DNA of 64,000 nt from RPQJ01 sp963732375 (GTDB taxonomy: Bacteria > Pseudomonadota > Gammaproteobacteria > Steroidobacterales > Steroidobacteraceae), in NCBI GenBank assembly GCA_963732375.1, contig CAVSZE010000002.1:186001-250000 (forward strand), in the 5' to 3' direction. This document shows positions 43,701 through 55,254 of this stretch, piece by piece (position 1 is the first letter of the stretch; each line of letters begins with the position of its first letter). The translations under genes were made by a program, and so were the position numbers. The notes under the pieces were generated by a model. That model saw only the letters and a list, made by a program, of their open reading frames with translations. It was not told where the DNA came from and did not search any database.

Positions 43701-43936
43701 TCGCCGCGCAGGCGCGGCACCAGGCCGGCTCGCAGCAGCGAAGTCTTGCCGAGGCCCGACTGGCCGAACAGGACGGTGAGGTTCTTGCGCTGGACGCGGC
43801 GCGCGAGTTCCGCTGCTTCCTCATCGCGCCCATGGAAATAGGCCCGAGTCTCCTCGGTGTAGGAGGACAGGCCGAGCCAGGGGTTCTCCGGGTCGATGGC
43901 TACCGACGCGGCGAGATCATCCTGATTTGAACTCAT
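40733..43936 (-). CDS. nSTAND1 NTPase with membrane helix and TPR-like C-terminus
   Basis: A 1067-residue protein. After NPWLGLSSYTEETRAYFHGRDEE (typical start of nSTAND1 domains) come Walker A GQSGLGKTS (58-66), Walker B LLIFDQFEE (149-157), a sensor region with an Arg (RILIALREDYLAHLE), and a winged-helix end ELTHDVL (396-402). A charged coiled coil (412-440), one transmembrane helix (about 445-467), and about 600 residues of helical, TPR-like repeats follow. STAND ATPases act as ligand-triggered switches in bacterial defence and signalling. Its ATG overlaps the SIR2-TIR stop codon (ATGA), so the two are coupled. What the TPR tail recognises is unknown. Confidence 0.8.
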   Translation of the reverse strand: MSSNQDDLAASVAIDPENPWLGLSSYTEETRAYFHGRDEEAAELARRVQRKNLTVLFGQSGLGKTSLLRAGLVPRLRGEGFCPVYVRVDYNPDSPSPSEQIKQAIFRATAAAGHWSRPGTAIEGESLWEFLHHRGDLLRDADGRTLLPLLIFDQFEEIFTLAQADDAGRLRAKEFLSDLADLVENRPPASLEARLDEDEAAAEDFDFARADYRILIALREDYLAHLESVKGTMPSITQNRMRLARMNGTQALAAVMQPGGRLVSQEVAESIVRFVAGGAELVNAEVEPSLLSLVCRELNNVRIAQGRKEISADLLAGSRDTILTEFYERALADQPEGVRRVIEDELLTESGYRESLAEERVAKALAAAGAAPDALSKLVNRRLLRIEERLDMRRVELTHDVLCGVVAASRDMRHEREARDEAERQLAAQREREAATRRALVRARTIAAVCAVLMVVAAASAVFGWVSQQRARKADILAQQARNDAEKLVGFLIEDFYEELAPTGQLKTMGKLAHMAVSYYDGLPAELMTPQTQVYRGMALLRESGALLASGDIKGGSKSLDEASGVFEKLRAAGDKSEAVTLGLALTYFVPYSSFGPGGGPGSKPGDLQKAADMLRPFAYAPTGSRQAKLTYADILNYLSHERAKKEDAVATCEESRKLLASMGALDLTDLTAASIYADTSDSEARHAVQLGRLEQAEALEQQVYDIAEKVLAQRPGDLRSMQNRTLAVDLRGRVAARRHDYVAAEEFHRKSANAGQENVRFNPSDLNSWVYWIRGNGELADAILEQGRVQESLDLQLATVALENDPRRPSSLGPAMSQQWVQLAALQARMGQQAAAQKSVKEAIRGSEEGMVGVRKDSPFFALQPLVYESWGARLQMYSGEFDSAQKAAGTAAARLRQLKVPEDDVPARGFRANIMRFLLTTQGIADIRLGRYADAEKASQERAALPPNAFGSSDPRDDISRARVMQAYSAAMLGRKDDARLLLAPEIEYLRDEQKQGARGLSFQRDLAYALCTDAIAQPDDGLGRAQRKLQLAEAAKLIADLPAEARQVADVRYVSELIAAAQAS

Positions 43937-45315
43937 GCGCGACGCCCGCTGAAGAGGTCCTTCAGCCGCCTCAGGAATTCGGGCGACGGCTCACCATCGG
44001 GCATACGCGTGATGTGCAGCGCGCGGAACTTGTCCGGCACCAGCGCGGACGCCTCGGGCGTATCGTCGATGCAGACCGGCAGGATGAACACGCCGCCCTC
44101 GGCGATGCTGAGCGAGCGATCCACGGCGTAGCTCCATTCGCGGCGGAAGTAGGCTTCGTGGCGGCGCTGCGTCGTGGCCGAGATGACCGGCACGAAGAAG
44201 CTGCAGCGCGCGATGTTGGCGCGGATCTTGCGGTCGTAGTCGTCACCGCCCTCGAGACGATCGAGGTCGAACCAGGTGGTAAGGCCCGCGGCATCCATCG
44301 CCGCCTTCAGGCGCTGCACCGCGGGCAGGTCCTCGCGTGCGTAGCTGATGAAGATCGCGTGCTCCGGCATCTCGCGCGACGGAGGCAGGAAGCGCTGCGG
44401 TGCCGCGCCCGCGCTGCTTGACGCGACCGCGCCGCCCTGGCGCCTGGTCCAGCGTGCATGCAGGTCGGCGACGAAGGCTTCAGCGCCGCCGTAGACGCGC
44501 GTGCGAACGCTTACCTGCTGCAGGAAAGCCACCAGCCTGGCGTCCTTCATCGTGTGGTCGTCGGCCAGCACCTCACCCACGTCACGCGGGTCCGAAAGCC
44601 GCTTGCGCTTGGCCATGCGCAGGAACAGGCGCGCCAGCCAGTTGGAAAAGTCGCTGCCGATCAGCAACAGGTGGTTGTGCTCGAGCTCGTGGAACAGCTT
44701 CTCGGGCGTCAGGTGTTCGGACTGCAGCGCGCAGATGAACTCGAGCATGTCCTCGTCGGATACGACGTAGGTGGGCGACGCGGAAAGCCGGCCGAGCAGG
44801 TGGTAAACGACCGCACGCTGCAGCTGGTCGCGCTCGGTGGGCAGGTCGGCCACGCGATTGGGCGCATAGGCGATCACGTCGGCCGTGGGCTGGCCGCCGT
44901 AGCGTTCCAGGTTGACGGCTTTCTCGAGCAGCGGGTCGAAGGTCGTCGTGATGTAGAGGTCGAAGTCGGTGATCTGCGCGAGCTGCCGCAGCGCGAGCGG
45001 CGGCTCGAAATCGACCTCGCGCATGATCGAGCGCAGGCGCGTGTACGCTTCCTCGCGTCGTCCGCGCTGGCCCAGGTAGGCGCAGACGACGTCGTTCAGC
45101 GTGAGCGGCTCGGGCAGCACCGAGGGATCGACCGACAGCCGCGCGGCCAGCTTCTCGGCCAGCCACTCGTAGAGCGGCCTTAAGCCCCGGTCCGTCTGCA
45201 CGCGCAGCAGGTCCGGGCCGATGATCGGGATGACCCGACGCTCCTCGATGTAATTGAGGAGATCGTCCCAGGCATCCTCATCGAAGTTCTCGACGACGGG
45301 CATCGCGACGGTCAC
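43933..45315 (-). CDS. SIR2-like / TIR fusion protein
   Basis: A 460-residue protein with an N-terminal SIR2-like domain (RVIPIIGPDLL 27-37, LYITTTFDPLLEKAV 120-134, VVYHLLGRLSASPTYVVSDEDM 169-190, LLLIGSDFSNWLARL 216-230) and a C-terminal TIR domain (HAIFISYAREDLPAVQRL from 319; FFVPVISATTQRRHEAYFRREWSYA with Glu393 at the NADase position). The SIR2 Asn expected in a TTNYD-type motif is Thr125, and the His expected in KLHG is Leu174, so the SIR2 part may only bind ligand. The start is GTG 45315 (GAAGG upstream) or ATG 45303. It is operonic with the nSTAND gene, and a role in anti-phage defence or cell suicide by NAD+ loss is inferred. Confidence 0.75.
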   Translation of the reverse strand: MTVAMPVVENFDEDAWDDLLNYIEERRVIPIIGPDLLRVQTDRGLRPLYEWLAEKLAARLSVDPSVLPEPLTLNDVVCAYLGQRGRREEAYTRLRSIMREVDFEPPLALRQLAQITDFDLYITTTFDPLLEKAVNLERYGGQPTADVIAYAPNRVADLPTERDQLQRAVVYHLLGRLSASPTYVVSDEDMLEFICALQSEHLTPEKLFHELEHNHLLLIGSDFSNWLARLFLRMAKRKRLSDPRDVGEVLADDHTMKDARLVAFLQQVSVRTRVYGGAEAFVADLHARWTRRQGGAVASSSAGAAPQRFLPPSREMPEHAIFISYAREDLPAVQRLKAAMDAAGLTTWFDLDRLEGGDDYDRKIRANIARCSFFVPVISATTQRRHEAYFRREWSYAVDRSLSIAEGGVFILPVCIDDTPEASALVPDKFRALHITRMPDGEPSPEFLRRLKDLFSGRRA

Positions 45316-45670
45316 GACGCTGCCTTCGAGTCGAATCTGATCGACATCGCGTTCATACGGTTATTTGTGCCTCACCCTGTGCGACCGAGTGTAGCGGGAT
45401 TTCGGGCTCGCGCGACATTTTGTGCGGCGCGGCATGACTCCCGGCCTCAGCGACTCGCCGGCTGCGCCCGAGAAGGTTGCGGAAGCCCGCGCCGCAGGCA
45501 ACCGTCCGGGCGCGGGCGCCGTTCCCGCGCCTGGGCCCCGTGCCCGATCGCGTCCCTGCGATCCGGCTCCCGCCGGGTGCCATCCCTGGCTACTCATCCA
45601 CGCCGCGGGCTTCCGCTCTGGCATTGAATCGCGTGAGAGCACCACCGGTCACGCGCTTTATCGGTCGCGA
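45316..45670. other. Non-coding region upstream of the SIR2-TIR operon
   Basis: These 355 bp lie between the SIR2-TIR start and the comM stop codon, both on the minus strand. Short open frames here (for example 45422-45730 plus) are rich in Arg, Pro and Gly and lack family similarity. The promoter of the SIR2-TIR/nSTAND operon must lie here. I see no clear -35/-10 pair and no strong inverted repeat. Confidence 0.5.
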
Positions 45671-47203
45671 TCAGGCCGAAATGGGCGCAAGCGCCATGAC
45701 GCCGTGACGACGGTCGAGTTGACGAAGTGAAACCGCCTCGGCGACGTGCTCCGCGCTTACCATATTGCTTTCCGCGAGGTCGGCGATGGTGCGCGCAACC
45801 CTGAGTACGCGGTGGTAGGCGCGTGCCGACAGGGCGAACGTGCGCATTGCCCGATCAAGCAAGTCGAAGGCTTCGGGACTCGCCCTGAACACACCCGGAT
45901 CATCCACCGCCTCGAGGCGCGCATTCGACCTGCGCTGGCGCTCGAGCTGCCGGTCGCGCGCAGCGGCGACTCGCGACGCGACGACGGCCGACGCCTCCGC
46001 GGGATGCCTCGAGGCGATCGCCTCCGCAGTGACACGCGGCACTTCGACGTGCAGGTCGATGCGATCGAGCAGCGGACCGGAAATCCGGGCGCGATAGGCT
46101 TCGATGCGTTCCGGTGCACAGCGACAGTTGGCCGCCGGATCGCCCAGGTGCCCGCAGGGACACGGATTCATCGCGGCGACGAGCTGGAAGCGCGCTGGGA
46201 AACGCGCCTGCCGGGCGGCGCGCGATATGGAGACTTGCCCGGACTCCAACGGCTCTCGCAGCACCTCGAGCACCTGCCGGTCGAACTCGGGAAGTTCGTC
46301 CAGGAACAGCACGCCGTTGTGAGCCAGCGAGATCTCGCCCGGGCGCGGACGCGAACCGCCGCCGACCAGCGCGATGGCGGACGCCGTGTGGTGTGGACTG
46401 CGGAATGGCCGTCGTCGCCACTCGTCGAGACGGAACGTCGAGGTCGCGAGTGACCGGACGGCCGCAGTCTCGATCGCCTCGTCCTCCGTCATCAGCGGCA
46501 GTATTCCGGGCAGGCGCTGCGCCAGCATGCTCTTGCCGGACCCCGGTGGCCCCATGAACAGCAGGCTGTGTTCGCCCGCGGCGGCGATCTCGAGCGCCCG
46601 GCGCGCCCCGGCCTGGCCCCGCACCTGGGTGAGGTCCGCTCCGCCAGCAGCCGTCGGAATCATCGTTGGCCTGGTCGCGAGCTTCAATGGCTCGATGCCG
46701 CGCGCATGACGGCAGACCTCGAGCAGGTGCGCCGCGCCGCTGATCCGTCCACCCTGCACCAGGCTCGCCTCGGCCAGGTTTCCGGCCGGCAACACCAATG
46801 CGTGACCGGCCCTGGTCCCCTGCAGCGCGGTCGGCAACGCGCCGCGGATCGCGTGAAGGTCGCCGCCCAGCGACAGCTCACCGTAAAGCTCGCAGCCCAT
46901 GAACGGCGCGGCCGGCAGCTGGGCCGAAGCGACCAGTATCCCGACCGCGATCGGGAGGTCGAACCGGCCACCCTCCTTCGGCAGGTCCGCCGGCGCGAGA
47001 TTGACGGTGATGTGGCCGGCCGGGAGTTCGAAACCGCAGTTCGCCAGCGCGGCGCGAACGCGATCCTTGCTCTCCTTTACCGCCGTCTCGGGCAGGCCGA
47101 CGATCGAGAATGCCGGGAGGCCGCCGCCGACGTGGACCTCGACGCGCACCAGCGGAGCGTCGAGACCCTGCTGGGTGCGGCTCAGGATGGTGGCGAGGGT
47201 CAC
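45671..47203 (-). CDS. comM: ComM / YifB family AAA+ ATPase
   Basis: A 510-residue Mg-chelatase-like ATPase. The N-terminal ChlI-like domain (TILSRTQQGLDAPLVRVEVHVGGGLPAFSIVGLPETAVKESKDRVRAAL), Walker A LLFMGPPGSGKSML, Walker B NGVLFLDELPEF and the C-terminal domain are complete. ComM is a hexameric helicase that drives branch migration during natural transformation, although many non-competent bacteria keep it. GTG 47203 starts the conserved N-terminus; the open frame up to 47287 is not conserved. It diverges from the cysB-like gene. Confidence 0.93.
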   Translation of the reverse strand: MTLATILSRTQQGLDAPLVRVEVHVGGGLPAFSIVGLPETAVKESKDRVRAALANCGFELPAGHITVNLAPADLPKEGGRFDLPIAVGILVASAQLPAAPFMGCELYGELSLGGDLHAIRGALPTALQGTRAGHALVLPAGNLAEASLVQGGRISGAAHLLEVCRHARGIEPLKLATRPTMIPTAAGGADLTQVRGQAGARRALEIAAAGEHSLLFMGPPGSGKSMLAQRLPGILPLMTEDEAIETAAVRSLATSTFRLDEWRRRPFRSPHHTASAIALVGGGSRPRPGEISLAHNGVLFLDELPEFDRQVLEVLREPLESGQVSISRAARQARFPARFQLVAAMNPCPCGHLGDPAANCRCAPERIEAYRARISGPLLDRIDLHVEVPRVTAEAIASRHPAEASAVVASRVAAARDRQLERQRRSNARLEAVDDPGVFRASPEAFDLLDRAMRTFALSARAYHRVLRVARTIADLAESNMVSAEHVAEAVSLRQLDRRHGVMALAPISA

Positions 47204-47337
47204 TGCGGGATTCCCTGTGCGAGGGTCACGACCGGCTCCGGTGGACGTGGGCCGACAGCATGCGGCCCACCGGCCCCGCTCCGTCAACGCGCGAATCGAG
47301 CCGAATTGGCTGCTATCGCATTCGCTAGAATGCGGGC

Positions 47338-48312
47338 ATGAAACTGCATCAACTCAGGTACCTCGCGGCGGTGGCACAGTCGGGCCTCAACATCACGGCC
47401 GCGGCGGAAAAATTACATACCTCCCAGCCCGGCGTGTCGAAGCAGATCAAGCTGCTCGAGGAAGAACTTGGATTCCAGATCTTCGTCCGCGACGGCCGCA
47501 ACCTCTCGCGCATCACGCCGGCGGGCCAGAAGGTGGTCGACCGTGCCGTGCGTATCCTGCGCGAGGTGCAGAACATCAAGCGGCTCTCGGACGAGTTCAA
47601 GGACGAGGCCCGCGGCTCGCTGTCGATCGCCACGACGCACACGCAGGCGCGCTACGTCCTGCCCGGGATCATCACCACCTTCCGTGAGCGCTACCCGGAG
47701 GTCCGCCTGCACCTGCACCAGGGCACGTCCGAGCAGATCAGCGAGATGGCGGCGCTCGACCGCATCGATTTCTCGATCGCCACGGGCTCCCAGTCGCTGT
47801 TCGAGGGCTACGCGCTGCTGCCCTGCTATCGCTGGCACCGTCACGTCGTCGTGCCGAAGGGCCACCCGCTGGCGAAGGTGGCGAAACCGACGCTGAAGCA
47901 GCTCGCCGCGCACCCGATCATCACCTACGTCTTCAGCTTCAGCGGACCCTCGTCGCTGCACGACATCTTCGCGAAAGAGGGGTTGGTGCCGAACGTGGTG
48001 CTCACCGCGCACGACGCCGACGTGATCAAGACCTACGTGCGCCTCGGTCTCGGCATCGGCATCGTCGCGAGCATGGCGATCGACCCGAAGGTGGATACCG
48101 ACCTGGTGCAGATCGATACCTCGCACCTCTTCCCGGCCCATGTCACGTGGATAGGCTTCCGCCGCGGCGGGCTTCTGCGCAAGTACCAACTCGACTTCAT
48201 GCAGCTGTTCGCGCCGCACCTGACGCGGCGCCTGATCGAACGGGCGTCCAACGCAGCCACGCAGGCGGATGTCGAGGAATTGACGGCCGGGCTGGACCTG
48301 CCGCTCCGGTAG
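47338..48312 (+). CDS. cysB: CysB-type LysR transcriptional regulator
   Basis: A 324-residue LysR protein. The N-terminal helix-turn-helix is MKLHQLRYLAAVAQSGLNITAAAEKLHTSQPGVSKQIKLLEEELGF. The effector domain carries the CysB/Cbl signature IATTHTQARYVLP, and VVPKGHPLA and LGIGIVASMA follow. CysB activates sulfate uptake and cysteine synthesis genes in response to N-acetylserine. Its location 4-13 kb from two sulfate-transport units supports this role. The following ABC exporter starts 2 bp after its stop codon, an unusual partner for cysB. Confidence 0.88.
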   Translation: MKLHQLRYLAAVAQSGLNITAAAEKLHTSQPGVSKQIKLLEEELGFQIFVRDGRNLSRITPAGQKVVDRAVRILREVQNIKRLSDEFKDEARGSLSIATTHTQARYVLPGIITTFRERYPEVRLHLHQGTSEQISEMAALDRIDFSIATGSQSLFEGYALLPCYRWHRHVVVPKGHPLAKVAKPTLKQLAAHPIITYVFSFSGPSSLHDIFAKEGLVPNVVLTAHDADVIKTYVRLGLGIGIVASMAIDPKVDTDLVQIDTSHLFPAHVTWIGFRRGGLLRKYQLDFMQLFAPHLTRRLIERASNAATQADVEELTAGLDLPLR

Positions 48313-48314
48313 GA

Positions 48315-50195
<1,881 letters not shown>

Positions 50196-50199
50196 GTCC

Positions 50200-52071
<1,872 letters not shown>

Positions 52072-52548
52072 AGCTGCGATTGCGCTGGGTGCATGGTGAC
52101 CCGCTTCGGTCGCCTACGCCGGCAACGCGCACGACGGGCCGCGTAAACCCACACCGAGGCGTCGCGACGCGATGCAGCAAGCTGCCGCCTCGCTCACTCC
52201 GCCACATCGCTCTGCCAACGTCACAAAGCCGCCGCCTTCCCTAGGTATATCGACGATCGGTTCGCCGTCTCACCGGCCGACGGGAGATCACGATGTGTCG
52301 CTTATCGATCCCAGCCGCGCCCGCTGGGTCAGCCGCGAAACCTGGCACCTGAAGCAGGGGCAAGTTGCTGCTCGACGGCAGCTACCCGCTCAAGTCTCCG
52401 TATTTTCGGAAGCCCTGGCTGGCGATAAACATCCTGAAATACGGTCCAGGCGTTGAACGACTACCAATTTGTCACCGCTTCTCGACTGACCCGGTCACCG
52501 GTCGCCACCTAGTATTTCGCTCCCCAACCTTCGATCGGAGAGCGAGCA
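52072..52548. other. Intergenic region before the OprP-like gene
   Basis: These 477 bp hold no intact gene. Around 52296-52440 two adjacent frames read like decayed coding sequence (SRARWVSRETWHLKQGQ, then LLDGSYPLKSPYFRKPWLAINIL), which may be a frameshifted remnant; I could not identify it. The 3' end carries the promoter and the shared 29-bp operator described separately. Confidence 0.45.
52471..52515 (+). promoter_or_regulatory. Shared operator/promoter of oprP-sbp
   Basis: GTCACCGC-N4-CGACTGAC-N3-GTCACC (52471-52499) is followed after 10 bp by TAGTAT (52510-52515), a plausible -10, and there is no good -35. The same arrangement occurs before cysA on the other strand, with 20 of 29 operator positions identical. 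The two GTCACC copies are 23 bp apart, about two helical turns. This looks like an activator-dependent promoter. Confidence 0.6.
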
Positions 52549-54060
52549 ATGACCGACCATGTCACGCGATGGCGCGCCGCCGCGATTGCCGCGGCCAGCC
52601 TGCTGCCATTCTCAGGCGCGCAGGGCGAGCCGGTCTCCAGCGCGCCGCCCGCCGCACAGGCGACCATAAACGAACTCTTGCAGCGGCTTGAGGAACAGGA
52701 CCAGAAGATCCTGGCGCTGCAGCGCAAGCTTGAAGTCCTGGATCCGCAGGTACAGGCGCAGCAGGAGCAGGACCAGAAGGTCCTCGTCCTCGAGCGCAAG
52801 CTCGAGATCCAGGATGAAGCAACCAAAGCGGCACGCGCCTCAACGCCGGTGGTCAAGGCCGGCACAGGCGGCTTTTCGATTCAGTCTGCCGACGGGCAGA
52901 ACCAGATCAAGTTGCGCGGCCTGGTCCAGGTGGACGGCGCATTCCTCACCGACGACTACGCCGGCGACCCGCCGGATACATGGCAGGTGTCGCGCGCGCG
53001 ACCGACCATCGAAGGCACGCTCGGCGGGATCTACGATTTCAAGTTCATGCCGGACTTCGGCAACGGCAAGACCGTCCTCCAGGATGCCTACGTGAGAGCG
53101 CGCTTCCTGCCCGGGTTCCAGCTCACGGCCGGCAAGTTCAAGTCGCCTGTCGGACTCGAGCGCCTTCAGTCGGCGAGCGACCTCCGCTTCGTCGCCCGCG
53201 CATTCCCGACGCAGATCGCGCCGAACCGCGACATCGGCCTGCAGGTCGGCGGCGATTTCGCCGACCAGCGCGTGACCTACGCGGTCGCCTACCTGAACGG
53301 CTCGAACGATGGCAGCAGCAGCGATTCCTTCTCACCGTCCGACAAGGATGCCAACAGCGCGAAGGAATGGGCGGGGCGGCTTTTCACGCTGCCCTTCGCC
53401 GAGAGCGACGTGTTCGCGCTGCGCGGGCTCGGCATCGGCATCGCCTCGACCTACACCGACCAGGAGGGCACGACGTCGCAGACGCTGCTGCCCACCTACA
53501 AGACGGAGGCGCAGTCGAACTTCTTCCAGTACCGCACGGGCGCGACGGCGACGATCGCGAACGGATCGCGGGTGCGACTCGCGCCGCAGCTCTACTACTA
53601 CGCCGGGCCCTTCGGGCTCATGGCCGAGTACACGCAGGAGTCGCAGGACGTCTCGCGCTTCGCCGGCGCCGCCTACCGCGAGGGCACCATGGACAACTAT
53701 GCCTGGCAGGTGGCGGCCTACTGGTTCCTGACGGGCGAGGAGGAGTCGTTCAAGGGCTTCAAGCCGAACAGGATATTCTCGCTCGCCGACCACACCTGGG
53801 GAGCCTGGGAGCTGGCCGCACGCTACAATGTGCTCAACTTGGACAATGCGGCGTTCCAGGGCGGGGCCGATTCTTTCGCAGACCCGAACACCCAGGCCAG
53901 CAAGGCAAGCACCTGGACGCTCGGCGTCAACTGGTACCTCAGCGAAAACGTCAAGTGGGTGCTGAACTACGAGCAGACGTCGTTCGACGGCGGAGCCGCC
54001 GGCGGCACCGACCGCATCGACGAGAAAGCGTTCCTCACCCGTTTGCAGCTGGCATTCTGA
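52549..54060 (+). CDS. OprP/OprO-type anion porin
   Basis: A 503-residue outer-membrane protein. It has a signal peptide (about 1-27), a coiled-coil heptad region (INELLQRLEEQDQKILALQRKLEVL and a second similar segment, about 38-95) and a beta-barrel of the porin O/P family (IKLRGLVQVDGAFLTDD, RARPTIEGTLGGIYDFKFMPDFG, FKSPVGLERLQSASDLRF, ending RLQLAF with terminal Phe). Family members pass phosphate, polyphosphate or other anions. A sulfate-binding protein gene follows after 13 bp, so sulfate or a similar oxyanion is likely here. GGAG precedes the ATG. Confidence 0.85.
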   Translation: MTDHVTRWRAAAIAAASLLPFSGAQGEPVSSAPPAAQATINELLQRLEEQDQKILALQRKLEVLDPQVQAQQEQDQKVLVLERKLEIQDEATKAARASTPVVKAGTGGFSIQSADGQNQIKLRGLVQVDGAFLTDDYAGDPPDTWQVSRARPTIEGTLGGIYDFKFMPDFGNGKTVLQDAYVRARFLPGFQLTAGKFKSPVGLERLQSASDLRFVARAFPTQIAPNRDIGLQVGGDFADQRVTYAVAYLNGSNDGSSSDSFSPSDKDANSAKEWAGRLFTLPFAESDVFALRGLGIGIASTYTDQEGTTSQTLLPTYKTEAQSNFFQYRTGATATIANGSRVRLAPQLYYYAGPFGLMAEYTQESQDVSRFAGAAYREGTMDNYAWQVAAYWFLTGEEESFKGFKPNRIFSLADHTWGAWELAARYNVLNLDNAAFQGGADSFADPNTQASKASTWTLGVNWYLSENVKWVLNYEQTSFDGGAAGGTDRIDEKAFLTRLQLAF

Positions 54061-54073
54061 CCGGAGCCCTCCC

Positions 54074-55090
54074 ATGACCATCCACCGCATCATCGCCCGC
54101 GCGTCGATCGCCGCACTCGCGGCCTCGCTCGCGCTCGTATCCACGACCGTGAGGGCCGAAAGGACTCTGCTGAACGTCTCGTACGACCCTACGCGCGAGC
54201 TCTACGAAGAGTACAACAAGGCCTTCGCTCAGCACTGGAAGCAGAAGACCGGCCAGGACGTGAAGATCCAGCAGTCCCACGGCGGCTCCGGCAAGCAGGC
54301 GCGCACCGTGATCGACGGCCTGCCCGCCGACGTGGTCACGCTTGCGCTCGCCTACGACATCGACTCGATCGCGGCCAAGGGCAAGCTGCTGCCGGCCAAC
54401 TGGCAGACTCGCCTGCCGGACAACAGCTCCCCGTACACCTCGACCATCGTGTTCCTGGTCCGCAAGGGCAATCCGAAGGGAATCAAGGACTGGGGCGACC
54501 TTGCGAGGCCCGGGGTCTCGGTGATCACGCCGAACCCGAAGACCTCGGGCGGCGCACGCTGGAACTACCTCGCGGGCTGGGCCTGGGCACTCAAGCAGCC
54601 GGGCGGCAGCGCGGCGACGGCGGAGGCTTTCCTCGGCAAGCTGTACAGGAACGTGCCGGTGCTCGATACCGGTGCGCGCGGCTCGCTCACGACCTTCGCC
54701 CAGCGCGGCATCGGCGACGTGCTGATCTCCTGGGAGAACGAGGCGTTCCTCGCGACCCGGGACCTCGACAAGGGCAAGTTCGACATCGTCGTGCCCTCGG
54801 TGAGCATCCTTGCCGAGCCGCCGGTGGCCGTCGTCGACAAGGTCGCGCTGCGCAAGGGTACCTCGGACCTGGCCCGAGCCTACCTCGAGTACCTCTACAC
54901 GAAGCAGGCGCAGGAGATCATCGCCAGGCACTACTACCGTCCGCGTGACCCTGAGATCGCAGCGAAGTACGAGAGCGTGTTCCCGAAGATCCCGACGATG
55001 GTCACGATCGCGGACTTCGGCGGCTGGGGCAAGGCACAGGCCACGCATTTCGACGACGGCGGAGTCTTCGACAGGATCTACGCGCACTGA
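54074..55090 (+). CDS. sbp: Sulfate-binding periplasmic protein
   Basis: A 338-residue protein with a signal peptide (RASIAALAASLALVSTTVRA) and the sulfate/thiosulfate-binding family fold: LLNVSYDPTRELYEEYNKAFAQHW, QSHGGSGKQARTVIDGLPADVVTLALAYDID, NPKTSGGARWNYLAGW, VPSVSILAEPPVAVVD. It should feed sulfate to CysTWA, whose genes lie 3 kb away on the opposite strand. It probably forms an operon with the porin. Confidence 0.93.
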   Translation: MTIHRIIARASIAALAASLALVSTTVRAERTLLNVSYDPTRELYEEYNKAFAQHWKQKTGQDVKIQQSHGGSGKQARTVIDGLPADVVTLALAYDIDSIAAKGKLLPANWQTRLPDNSSPYTSTIVFLVRKGNPKGIKDWGDLARPGVSVITPNPKTSGGARWNYLAGWAWALKQPGGSAATAEAFLGKLYRNVPVLDTGARGSLTTFAQRGIGDVLISWENEAFLATRDLDKGKFDIVVPSVSILAEPPVAVVDKVALRKGTSDLARAYLEYLYTKQAQEIIARHYYRPRDPEIAAKYESVFPKIPTMVTIADFGGWGKAQATHFDDGGVFDRIYAH

Positions 55091-55254
55091 TCGATCTAAA
55101 GAATCGCCGGCGACGACCCAGGGACGAGTCGCCGCCCGGCACCTGTGGCAAGCTGGCGTAAACATGGTAGTCGGCCGCCACCCCAACAACCCGCCCACCG
55201 GCGGTCCCACCGGACAGGGCGGGCACCGCGGACCCTCCTACAAACCTCTAGCCG

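Noticed and set aside
45422..45730. Small plus-strand gene upstream of the SIR2-TIR operon
   Set aside because: Low-complexity Arg/Pro/Gly composition, no ribosome site with a clear start, and overlap with the comM 3' end.
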